From JAIPAH01 sp964345255 (GTDB lineage: Bacteria; Bacteroidota; Bacteroidia; Bacteroidales; JAIPAH01): DNA of 18,088 bases. The notes under the pieces were generated by a model that was not told the origin of the DNA, did not search any database, and saw only the letters and a program-made list of their open reading frames with translations. The stretch covers positions 1 through 18,088 of the forward strand of contig CAYFQK010000040.1 in NCBI GenBank assembly GCA_964345255.1. Direction: 5' to 3'. Below are positions 1 to 8,152 of this stretch, in pieces; positions within the stretch are counted from its first letter, which is position 1, and each line of letters begins with the position of its first letter. A program made the translations under genes and the position numbers.

Positions 1-110
1 CAAATAGTCAAAATAGCTAACTCTTCTCTGGAAATGTTTTGAATTTGTTTTTTTTTACTTTGGAATTTATGCCAAAAAAAGCAACAATTTAAAAATTAAG
101 ACACTACTTG

Positions 111-2369
111 TTACTGAACTACCAGCCGGAACGATTGCCTTCTTTGTGTGCGAAGCAAATAGACGCCTTTTGACAGATTACTTACATTGATACTTTTGGT
201 TAGCTTGGTTTCTCTGATTTTTTGCCCTGTCATACTATAGATATCCACAATAGCTTCTTGTGTCAGGTAAACAATTGTTCCGCTGACCGGATTCGGGTAA
301 GCGCTGAATTTATCCTCCTTAGCCATTTCGTCATCATCAATGCCAATACCGGTATTGGAATATCCGGGCGTGATGATTTCCATTACCTGCCAGTTTTCGC
401 TTCCATTAGGCAGTCTTCCGAATGAACTATCTGTTTGCTGTTCACCGTAAACTATCTTATCAATCAGCGGATAGCCGTATTCCTCGCGGCCAAAGAGTCC
501 GATTTGCTCGCCGGCTCTTCTCAAATTAAAAGACGCGTGAAAGTAACCCTGATCTTCTTCATCGTCATCGGCCCATATAAGGACGAAATCGCCGGGCGCC
601 ATCACATGATCCGGTAAACGAAATTTTCCCCGCCGGGTAAAATCATCGGTGACATACTTGTCACCCAGCCAGATGGAATGATCATCCCCATTGTAAATTT
701 CGAACCAGTCATCGTACTCCCCATAGAAATCTTCTATAAAAGTATCATTACTGGCCATGAATTCGTTGATAAACAACTGCGGGTCATCATCTTCAGTGAT
801 TTCCACATGGACAGGTTGACAGGGATAGATAGATTCCCCGGATGTGACTCCTTTTACCTGGTACGTTATATCCGTCCGCCCAAGGAAAGGTTCGAATGTG
901 CAGCCATAAAGGCCATCAGATGCTTCCCCGTCATTGTGTCCGCCATCATCCCACATCTTCTTTGATTGCTGAGAGCCGTCATTGATGGAATACATCAGCT
1001 GAATATCCTGGCCCCCGGTGTTGTCTGCCATAGCTGTTATGTGAAGGGCTTCATAAATTCTGGGGTGATTGTTCTTAACGTAGCTAATGACCGGTATCGT
1101 CTGATAATTCTCCAGCTGTGCGAGCCCCGATGATGCCCTGTCTTCGAGATAGGGTTGAATCCCGGCCTGAATATGAGCCCCAAGCGGGCCATAGTAGGAG
1201 CTGTCAAAGTCCTGCATTGTAAACCCGTAATCCAGTGGATAGTAAGGGTCGAGTTCAATAAAAGGCCGGATGCCTTCCTTGATTATTTCCATTTTAGCAT
1301 CGAGTGAGTCAGGAGGAGCTACATCAGTGACAAGTTTCTCAAAATAGTAGGAGAACTGATCCCGGTATTTATCCACTTGCAGAAGGCGTTCGTAAAGAGG
1401 GCGATCTTCTCCCGACGACCAGTCATAAATGTTGCGATCCCTCCATTCTATATCCGACCACGTAATGCCAAAGGTGTTATCCACATCGTAGGGGATGTAT
1501 TCAAACCGGTCGGTTTTTTGGTTATGGTACAGGTAAAAATTGTTTTTATTGAAGATGTAGCCGTCCCAGTTGGCCGTGTAAATATCTACAGCCATTATTT
1601 TCAGGTATTGCTGAACGTTGAATACTGAATCCAGAGCGCAGGCCAGGTTTGAGATGGGCGTTTGATTCAACACTTTAATAAACTCTGCCAGGTCGGAATA
1701 ATCATCTGCATAATGATTGTTTTTTAATTCATATATTCTCTCCCCGGAGTTATCCTCCATTTTGTAAAGGTCAGGGTTGTCTCCCAGGTAGACTAAATCA
1801 GCAGGGTATGTACATTTATATAAATTCCCGTGATTATTACCGAATCGTTTCATGGTGAATTTTTCATCAATATTTTCCTCGTTGATGTAGATGCCGTAAT
1901 ATTCATCGTTGATGTACATCTCCACATGGTTAGAGCGTGGTGCAGGGATTTCCATCCCCCTGAAGATATCCCAGGCCAATTTCGATCGAATCACCGAGGG
2001 ATCGTTGTGCTGGCCATTTATGTCGAGTTTTTCAACACCGCGATATTCCCGGCCATTCTCAAAAGAATTGAAGGATATGTGAAACGATTTTTTCGAAGCA
2101 TTGATTGATGTATTACCACGGCAACGGAAACCTATGTTTTCGATAGTATCGGTCACATAGCCATCATTAAAAATAAAGGTAGCCGGGTATTCGTGTTTCT
2201 CTGCCGGATTCTCCAAAAGAGCATTCAAGGAGTCCTGGTTTATCAATATTTCGAACCGGGGGATGAGATGATCGGCAAAAAGCCTTCCCATGCCGGGTTG
2301 GCCGGGCTGTCCTTTACCTGTTGAGAAAAGCCCGCTCAAAAGAATTACAAATAAAATTCTGCGCATCAT
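111..2369 (-). CDS. Secreted CotH-kinase / lamin-tail protein with T9SS sorting domain
   Basis: This 752-residue protein begins with a signal peptide (about residues 1-20) and is probably exported and then secreted or surface-anchored by the type IX system. A CotH kinase-like domain spans about 35-385. It shows a lysine pair in ASKKSF (93-94), the NWDGY segment with candidate catalytic D269, and YDVDNTFG (294-301) with candidate metal-binding D295/D297. An Ig-like stretch with a DGxxxDGxxxDGxYG-type pattern lies near 425-525. A lamin-tail domain (about 530-655) opens with LFINEFMASND. A T9SS C-terminal sorting domain (about 688-752) opens with YPNPVSG. CotH proteins of Bacillus spore coats phosphorylate proteins; the substrate here is unknown. 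The start ATG overlaps the stop of the upstream amylase as TAATG, so the two are co-translated. A second ATG follows immediately and would serve equally well. Domain calls are firm; kinase activity is inferred from family. Confidence 0.9.
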   Translation of the reverse strand: MMRRILFVILLSGLFSTGKGQPGQPGMGRLFADHLIPRFEILINQDSLNALLENPAEKHEYPATFIFNDGYVTDTIENIGFRCRGNTSINASKKSFHISFNSFENGREYRGVEKLDINGQHNDPSVIRSKLAWDIFRGMEIPAPRSNHVEMYINDEYYGIYINEENIDEKFTMKRFGNNHGNLYKCTYPADLVYLGDNPDLYKMEDNSGERIYELKNNHYADDYSDLAEFIKVLNQTPISNLACALDSVFNVQQYLKIMAVDIYTANWDGYIFNKNNFYLYHNQKTDRFEYIPYDVDNTFGITWSDIEWRDRNIYDWSSGEDRPLYERLLQVDKYRDQFSYYFEKLVTDVAPPDSLDAKMEIIKEGIRPFIELDPYYPLDYGFTMQDFDSSYYGPLGAHIQAGIQPYLEDRASSGLAQLENYQTIPVISYVKNNHPRIYEALHITAMADNTGGQDIQLMYSINDGSQQSKKMWDDGGHNDGEASDGLYGCTFEPFLGRTDITYQVKGVTSGESIYPCQPVHVEITEDDDPQLFINEFMASNDTFIEDFYGEYDDWFEIYNGDDHSIWLGDKYVTDDFTRRGKFRLPDHVMAPGDFVLIWADDDEEDQGYFHASFNLRRAGEQIGLFGREEYGYPLIDKIVYGEQQTDSSFGRLPNGSENWQVMEIITPGYSNTGIGIDDDEMAKEDKFSAYPNPVSGTIVYLTQEAIVDIYSMTGQKIRETKLTKSINVSNLSKGVYLLRTQRRQSFRLVVQ

Positions 2370-4213
2370 TATCTTAACTCCACAACTTTAGCTGAACGGG
2401 GTGCCAGTTTAATATTATCAACGGTTATAACTTCATCATTCAGAACATCCAACCCCACGCTATATCCGTCCATAATCTCTTTAAAGCGATTTGTGTTCAG
2501 GTTTTTTCCCTCATCGGTATTATTGAAAACAACCATAACCGTTTTCTTCTTATTATGCCTGAAATAAACGTACGTTCCGTTTTCAGGAATAAACTGGGTT
2601 AGCTCTCCGGTTTGCATCACTTTGCTGGATGTCCGGTATTCAGCCAGTGTTTTAATATGATTGAAGATTTCGTTCTCTTTTTCGCTACGGCCCTCTTCTG
2701 TAAAAGCATTACGGTTATCGTCGTTCCAACCTCCCGGGAAATCTTTACGCATTTTTCCGTGTCCGGCATGCTCGTGCCCTTCCATGAGGATTTCGGTACC
2801 ATAGAGTAAAGAGGGGACTCCACGTGTAGTGAGAACATAAGTCAGGGCCATCTTCACCTTATCAAGGTTTTCATTGTACGTGCTATAAAGACGCGAAAGA
2901 TCGTGGTTATCAGCAAAAACGACCAAATCATTTGGACGGGGATAGAGGAAATCATGAGCCAGGTTGTCGTAAAGTTTTGCCACGCCGGTATTCCATCCGT
3001 TTGGTTCATTGAATGCGCTGCTGACAGCGTATTGGCCAGGGAAATCAAAAACATGAGACAGGTGAGAGTCGTATCCGTCGAAATTTTCTTTTCCTCCCTG
3101 GTAGTAGGCTACCATTGCAGGATACTCTATCCAGGCTTCACCTACAATCGAAAAATCCGGATATTCTTTCATGACTTCTTTGGCCCACTGAGCCATAAAA
3201 TCTTCATCCGGGTAGGGTTGGGTATCCATCCGTATTCCATCAATCCCGGCATATTCGATCCACCATATACTGTTTTGAATGAGGTAACGGGCTAATAAAT
3301 CGTTCTTTTGATTTAGATCGGGCATGTTTTTATCAAACCACCCGTTTTTCATTTTTTTCAGGTCATGTTTTGAAGCATGGGGATCGACTGCCGTACTCGC
3401 CCGGTAGTTGGAGCTGGTGTATTCGGGAAACTGATGAATCCAGCTCTCCATAGGCAAATCATCCATCCACCAATGTCCACTTCCGCAGTGGTTAAAAATC
3501 ATATCCTGAATCACTTTTAGGCCTTTTAAGTGAGCTTTATCCACCAGTTGCTTAAATTTTTTATTCGATCCCAATCTCGGATCGACTTTGTAGAAATTAC
3601 TGGTGGCATAACCATGATACGTATAGGCTTCCTGGTTATTTTCCAGAAAAGGATTCAGCCAGATAGAGGTAACGCCCAACCGGTTAAAATAATCCAGATG
3701 GTCCATAATACCTTGAAGGTCACCCCCGTGCCGGCCATCAGGGTTTGACCGGTCGGCCTTTTCAAGCATGTCAGCATGAGAGTCATTATCGGGATTCCCA
3801 TTGGCAAACCGATCCGGCATTAGGAGATAGATGATGTCGCTGTTGTTAAAACCTTCCCGTTTCCGGGAATTTTCCTCCCTGGATCTCAGTTGATAAGTAT
3901 ATTCATATTTGGTATCGCCATCTTTTTCAAATCGAATGTTGAAAGAGCCGGCTTTAGCTTCATCGCTGATGTCCATGTTTAGGAAAAGGTAATTGGGATT
4001 ATCTACTTTGACGGTTTTTTTAAGTGTTATTCCTTCATAGCCCATCTTAGGTGTGGTAAAACCTATGTCATTTGCATGAACGAGTAGTTGCAGGTGCTCA
4101 TTTTCCATGCCCGCCCACCAGAAAGGCGGTTCTACGTGTTTTGGCTGATTTGCAGCCGATAATAGCAGGGTTGAGGTTAAAATCGTTAGAATTAACAGAC
4201 TTAGTCTTTTCAT
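2369..4213 (-). CDS. Secreted GH13 alpha-amylase / neopullulanase-like glucan hydrolase
   Basis: This 614-residue alpha-glucan hydrolase has a signal peptide (MKRLSLLILTILTSTLLLSA), so it works in the periplasm or on the outer membrane. After an N-terminal beta-sandwich-like domain (about 25-120), the GH13 barrel shows all four conserved regions: VIQDMIFNH (234-242), GIRMD with nucleophile D330, VGEAW with acid/base E359, and ADNHD with D438 as transition-state stabiliser. Its layout resembles the neopullulanase/cyclomaltodextrinase group that includes SusA, so it likely cuts starch, pullulan or maltodextrins to maltose-size products. Precise specificity cannot be read from the sequence. It lies 107 nt after the sensor kinase and overlaps the CotH gene by one base. 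The products would feed the maltose/trehalose genes to the right. There is no T9SS domain, so periplasmic or lipid-independent localisation is more likely than T9SS secretion. Confidence 0.92.
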   Translation of the reverse strand: MKRLSLLILTILTSTLLLSAANQPKHVEPPFWWAGMENEHLQLLVHANDIGFTTPKMGYEGITLKKTVKVDNPNYLFLNMDISDEAKAGSFNIRFEKDGDTKYEYTYQLRSREENSRKREGFNNSDIIYLLMPDRFANGNPDNDSHADMLEKADRSNPDGRHGGDLQGIMDHLDYFNRLGVTSIWLNPFLENNQEAYTYHGYATSNFYKVDPRLGSNKKFKQLVDKAHLKGLKVIQDMIFNHCGSGHWWMDDLPMESWIHQFPEYTSSNYRASTAVDPHASKHDLKKMKNGWFDKNMPDLNQKNDLLARYLIQNSIWWIEYAGIDGIRMDTQPYPDEDFMAQWAKEVMKEYPDFSIVGEAWIEYPAMVAYYQGGKENFDGYDSHLSHVFDFPGQYAVSSAFNEPNGWNTGVAKLYDNLAHDFLYPRPNDLVVFADNHDLSRLYSTYNENLDKVKMALTYVLTTRGVPSLLYGTEILMEGHEHAGHGKMRKDFPGGWNDDNRNAFTEEGRSEKENEIFNHIKTLAEYRTSSKVMQTGELTQFIPENGTYVYFRHNKKKTVMVVFNNTDEGKNLNTNRFKEIMDGYSVGLDVLNDEVITVDNIKLAPRSAKVVELR

Positions 4214-4320
4214 AGCTCAATGTATTGTTGAATCAGTAAAATTACTAAAATTCGACTGAATAGGATGGCCCTTTTAATCATAGGTGAGCTTGAGTTAAAG
4301 CAAGTACCGATTATATGTGA

Positions 4321-6702
4321 TTATTCCTCAGATTTTTTTGATAGAGGCAGAGTAAAAGAAAACGTGCTTCCTTTATCAAGTTCAGACTTCACATGGAGGG
4401 CTCCCCCGTTTTTTTCGATGAATTCCTTAACGATGATGAGACCCAATCCCGTTCCTTTTTCATTGGAAGTACCTGATTTTTTAGACTTCTCACCAATATC
4501 AAATATTTTATCTTTTTCTTCCTGAGTCATGCCCGTGCCGGTGTCTTCCACTTCTATCTGACAGTAATCTTCCTGCTGTTTGGCTCTGATGGTAACACTT
4601 CCATTGGGGTAGGTGAACTTGATAGCATTGGATATGAGATTTCTAAGCACAGTGGAAATCATCTTTTTGTCGGCACAGACTTTATCTACATGCTCCGGTT
4701 TATCAAATTTTAGTTGTATGTGTTTTCCCGAAGCCTGCGAGCTTAACATACTGATGTTCTCCTTGATGATTTCGTCGGGATGGAAGACAGAAGGGTTCAG
4801 CGATAGCCGCCCCATCTGTGCCCGGGACCACTCCAGCAAATTCTCAAGAAGTTTGGACATGTTCTCAGTTGAGAGTATAATGTTTTGTATTATTTCTTTT
4901 CGTTCTTCTTCATCATATTCGTCATACTCTTCTTTCAGAAGGCTTGCAAAACCATTCAATGCATTCAGTGGGTTTTTCAGATCATGGGCGATAATAGAGA
5001 AAAATTTATCTTTAGTAGCATTCAGCTCTTTCAATTCTTTTTCTCTTTGCTGCAGCTTTGCCTGTGTTTCTTTTAGTTCCGTTAAGTCATAACCGAAAAT
5101 GATGGTTTTATCCTCAAAAAGTTTGAAAGTTGCCCAGTATTGAATTCTTTCCTTTCCTTGTTTGTCGGTGAGATGATATTGCGAGAATAAGCCGGGTTTC
5201 TTCTTAAAATTCGTAAATGCCCGTTGCCGCTCCTCATCGTCTTTCATTAAAAGCTTTACGGCTTTTTCAAAGTTTTCAAGCTCCGCGGCTTTATAACCCA
5301 GCGTTTTCTCTACGTGGTCGTTATATACTTCAAAGTTTCCTTCAAGGGTTATTCCGGCAATCATGATGGGGGCATGCTGGAATATAGTTTTTAATTCAGA
5401 TTCACTTTGCGTGAGTTTTGCCGTTGCCTTATTTCTTTCTGAGATGATTTTGTTAGTAGAGCTGGAGAGTCTCTTTAGCTCCCCAAAATCAAAGGACTTT
5501 TCTTCTATCAGCGAGTTTGTGCTCAGGGCGTTATCCAGTTGCAGGGTGAAGCGTTTGAAGTTGTCACTAACCACTTTACCCAGGCGACCGGCGATGAGAA
5601 AGATGACCAGCATTATCACGGCAATAATAATTAGCAAAGTGATGGTATTCATTAAGGCTTTCTGCCTTATCTGCTCCCTCTTATGCGCAATGCTTTGTTT
5701 AATGTTTTCCAGGTTGGTCCAGCTGCCTATCATCCATTGCCACTCATCAAAACCTTGCACGTGGGTTAGGTTATCAATATGTTTATGCTCACTAGGTTCA
5801 TACCATTCATACTTTACAAATCCACCTTCGGGTTCCCGGGCCGCTTTAAGTTCTTCTTTGAATATTTTTATTCCATTGGGGTCGGTCATATTTAGTATGG
5901 TATCGCCCCTGGAATATTTTTCGGAGTGAATTAATAAAGCGATGCCATCATAGGTGTTTACAAAAATATACCCGCCTTTACCATAGCGTATTTCCGACAA
6001 GCGCTCCAGCGCTTTTTCTTTGGCTTCCTGAACCATATTTATTTTGTATTCCCCACAGCCCACATACCAATCGTAAGGCCCGAATTTTTTTACATAGGAA
6101 GTTTTTTTGTATACAGCGGTATCGGGCATGCCCGGGGCGGGCCAATAACCTTTTACATATCCTTTCCCATGTTGCCTTACGGTTTCAATTTCATTTTTGA
6201 TTATGTAATTGCCTTTTTCATCGGTTAAGTCTAACAGGTTTTTTCCTTCCAACTGGGGCTGAATGGGATAAAGCAGCTCTTTGCCCTTCATGGATACAAT
6301 GAAATAGTAGCCTCTTCCATTGAAAAAACGCTCCGGTCTCAGCGTTTCTATAATCATAGCTTTAAGTTGATCATCCGGAATATCCCCATGGTAGGTGTTG
6401 TAGAGATGCATTGCTTGTGTGTGTGCCTCATCCACTCTTTTTTTAAGCTTTTGGAGCATTTTCCTTCTTATATTGTCTTGCTCATTGTTAATGTAGGAAA
6501 TAGCTTCCCTCACCTCGTTACGCAGGAGGCGCTTTTTTTCTGCATAAGTTTGTTGCTCGTAACGCTCAATTTCTTCACCGGCTTTATTGTATTCGGTGTA
6601 AATTAGTATAGCTCCTACCAGGAAAAGAATGACAGAAATAATCGTTAGAAGAATTCTTCTGAATTGGTTTGCCAGAGATTTACTTTTAGCTAACACTTTC
6701 AT
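4321..6702 (-). CDS. Double-Cache PAS sensor histidine kinase
   Basis: This 793-residue membrane sensor kinase has a first membrane segment at about 17-35 and a second at about 351-371. They bracket a large periplasmic sensor of two successive Cache-type units, recognisable from the parallel segments GYYFIVSMKGKELLYP (131-146) and GYIFVNTYDGIALLIH (244-259). Such domains bind small ligands; the ligand here is unknown. A linker and a PAS domain (about 435-545) follow, then a HisKA domain with FSIIAHDLKNPLNAL (phospho-acceptor H573). The HATPase domain is intact: N box around N688/N692, EDTGTG (719-724), and GTGLGL (750-755). No receiver domain or response regulator is encoded in the window, so its partner lies elsewhere. 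It follows the protease gene by about 52 nt and precedes the amylase by 107 nt, so it may share their transcript and sense a glycan or related metabolite. That link is only contextual. Confidence 0.93.
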   Translation of the reverse strand: MKVLAKSKSLANQFRRILLTIISVILFLVGAILIYTEYNKAGEEIERYEQQTYAEKKRLLRNEVREAISYINNEQDNIRRKMLQKLKKRVDEAHTQAMHLYNTYHGDIPDDQLKAMIIETLRPERFFNGRGYYFIVSMKGKELLYPIQPQLEGKNLLDLTDEKGNYIIKNEIETVRQHGKGYVKGYWPAPGMPDTAVYKKTSYVKKFGPYDWYVGCGEYKINMVQEAKEKALERLSEIRYGKGGYIFVNTYDGIALLIHSEKYSRGDTILNMTDPNGIKIFKEELKAAREPEGGFVKYEWYEPSEHKHIDNLTHVQGFDEWQWMIGSWTNLENIKQSIAHKREQIRQKALMNTITLLIIIAVIMLVIFLIAGRLGKVVSDNFKRFTLQLDNALSTNSLIEEKSFDFGELKRLSSSTNKIISERNKATAKLTQSESELKTIFQHAPIMIAGITLEGNFEVYNDHVEKTLGYKAAELENFEKAVKLLMKDDEERQRAFTNFKKKPGLFSQYHLTDKQGKERIQYWATFKLFEDKTIIFGYDLTELKETQAKLQQREKELKELNATKDKFFSIIAHDLKNPLNALNGFASLLKEEYDEYDEEERKEIIQNIILSTENMSKLLENLLEWSRAQMGRLSLNPSVFHPDEIIKENISMLSSQASGKHIQLKFDKPEHVDKVCADKKMISTVLRNLISNAIKFTYPNGSVTIRAKQQEDYCQIEVEDTGTGMTQEEKDKIFDIGEKSKKSGTSNEKGTGLGLIIVKEFIEKNGGALHVKSELDKGSTFSFTLPLSKKSEE

Positions 6703-6754
6703 AAAATGCGAATAATCCTGAATAATTAGTGTAAAGATAAGACTTTACAGCGCC

Positions 6755-7999
6755 TTATATCAATCTTTCCAGCTTAAATTTAATCTTTACTTTATTTTCT
6801 TCGTTGCGCAAGACCTTTAGCCTAATGGTTCTTCCTTCCCTGCTTCGCAGAATCGAATAAATATGACTAAGTGAGTAGAGTTCTATCCATATCCAATTAA
6901 GCTTAAGTATTTCGTCCCCTACCTTCACACCTGCCCTGTCGGCGGGGGAGTTTTTTCTTACATAATCTACCATCACCCGGTCAAGGTCTTCACCAAATGC
7001 GGTAAGGTGCATCCCGGTCATGTTGAAGTCAAATTTTTTATTGAAATTATCAGCCGGTTTGAGGTATATCACATTCTCATCCAAATGCAGTATGGCATTA
7101 AACCTCGAAAGTAATTCTCCTCCAATGGTCCCAACGCGTCCTTTTTTCTGAATTTTAGAGTATCTCCGCGTGAAAGAGGCAATAACTTCATCCAGTTGAT
7201 AGGTTCCAATATCAATGGTGTGCACCCTTGCTATATATCCCGGTATTTCTCCCGAAAGGCCTCTTCCCAGGGAGGTCTCAATATGTTTATCGGGAACCGA
7301 GAGTTCATTTTCTTCATTCATTTCAATGAGGATGGCATGACTGGCCCCGGTGTCAACTAAAAATCGGGCGGTATCATGCTTTTTTCCTTCAATATTAAGA
7401 TCACCTATCACATAGGGCTTTTCATCAGCTTTTGATAGAGCGATACGCTGGTGAGCGTCAGGTGGGTCAAATTTCTCAGGGTCATACACGATGAGTTTTC
7501 GATTTTCGTAATCAATTTCCACCACCAGGTCCTTAAAAAAGCCTACCCCCAGTATTCCCTGCACTCTTATGCCCAGGTATTTGGGCAGTTGAAGGTAGTC
7601 TTGCTCCAGCACAAAAATATCCATCGGCTGCGAGGTTAACCCCTCAATTTTCATCTGGACTTTTTCTGCCAGGTAGGCTCTTACCGATCCCTGTGTTCCT
7701 GCACCCGCAACGGTGTATTCCGTCGTATAATTCAGCCCCAGGATGTCCCCGATTACTTTTTCTATGAGCACCGTTCCCCGCGCTCCGCTATCGAGAATAA
7801 ATTTTGATGCGATTTCACCTCCCACTTCTACATTAATGATGATGAGATTATTTTGGTTTTCGAATGGGATTTCAACTTTCGACTGGCCCTCGGGAAGCTC
7901 AAACCGGGCGTTGTCCTGCGCCTTGAGCTGGGGGGTAAAGATTACAGCAATACAAAAAATTAAAATAAATTGCAAACGTTTGCAACCTGGCCTAAACAT
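6755..7999 (-). CDS. Exported aspartyl protease with two D[ST]GA motifs and a C-terminal PDZ domain
   Basis: The protein is read as 414 residues from the ATG at 7999. The frame stays open upstream to a TTG at 8035, which would add 12 residues (MFVGEIIKKKKI) in front of the hydrophobic signal. The ATG start gives a cleaner signal peptide (FILIFCIAVIFTPQLKAQ, about 11-28) and an A-rich leader, so it is preferred. Two aspartyl-protease units follow, each with a catalytic-type motif: FILDSGA (D70) and FLVDTGA (D216). Each has downstream flap/Gly-rich segments, such as GILGVGFF and GTIGGELLSRF. A PDZ domain (about 325-412) contains SPADRAGVKVGDEILKL. The class is pepsin/retropepsin-like, probably periplasmic; the substrate is unknown. 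It is divergent from the trehalose-synthase operon, and a perfect LacI-type palindrome sits inside its first codons. Confidence 0.88.
   Translation of the reverse strand: MFRPGCKRLQFILIFCIAVIFTPQLKAQDNARFELPEGQSKVEIPFENQNNLIIINVEVGGEIASKFILDSGARGTVLIEKVIGDILGLNYTTEYTVAGAGTQGSVRAYLAEKVQMKIEGLTSQPMDIFVLEQDYLQLPKYLGIRVQGILGVGFFKDLVVEIDYENRKLIVYDPEKFDPPDAHQRIALSKADEKPYVIGDLNIEGKKHDTARFLVDTGASHAILIEMNEENELSVPDKHIETSLGRGLSGEIPGYIARVHTIDIGTYQLDEVIASFTRRYSKIQKKGRVGTIGGELLSRFNAILHLDENVIYLKPADNFNKKFDFNMTGMHLTAFGEDLDRVMVDYVRKNSPADRAGVKVGDEILKLNWIWIELYSLSHIYSILRSREGRTIRLKVLRNEENKVKIKFKLERLI
7970..7985. promoter_or_regulatory. Perfect 16-bp LacI-type palindrome (candidate operator)
   Basis: TTGCAAACGTTTGCAA is an exact palindrome with the CG centre and GCAAAC half-sites typical of LacI/GalR-family operators. 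It lies inside the 5' end of the protease gene (codons for CKRLQ) and about 100 bp upstream of the candidate promoter for the trehalose-synthase operon. Similar but imperfect sites flank the start of the MFS transporter at 17388 and 17555. The palindrome is seen directly; binding by a LacI protein is inferred, and no such regulator is encoded in the window. Confidence 0.5.
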
Positions 8000-8087
8000 A
8001 ATTTTTTTCTTCTTAATAATTTCTCCCACAAACAATTAGTTTAATAAGTATTCGATTTCAGTACTCCTCACAAGCACTAACTTTTAT

Positions 8088-8095
8088 TATCTTTG
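8088..8095 (+). promoter_or_regulatory. Candidate Bacteroidota -7 box for the trehalose-synthase operon
   Basis: TATCTTTG matches the TAnnTTTG -7 consensus exactly and lies 57 nt before the ATG at 8153. No convincing TTG -33 element is visible at the usual distance, which would fit a promoter needing an activator. The extended 10-mer TATCTTTGGC also occurs on the minus strand before the MFS transporter (17511-17520). Confidence 0.5.
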
Positions 8096-8152
8096 GCCTT
8101 TGATGCAGAGTACATTTATTGCGAATTGTTAAATATAAGAAATTAAGTACAC

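Noticed and set aside
48..57. T run near the left edge as a terminator
   Set aside because: No stable GC hairpin precedes it on the plus strand and it has the wrong polarity to end the minus-strand CotH gene.
4613..5092. Long open frame on the plus strand opposite the sensor kinase
   Set aside because: It is antisense to the conserved HisKA/HATPase coding sequence and has no recognisable domain; a shadow of the real gene.
8000..8035. TTG start giving a protease 12 residues longer
   Set aside because: The added residues MFVGEIIKKKKI sit before a normal signal peptide beginning at the ATG (7999), and the A-rich leader fits the ATG better.
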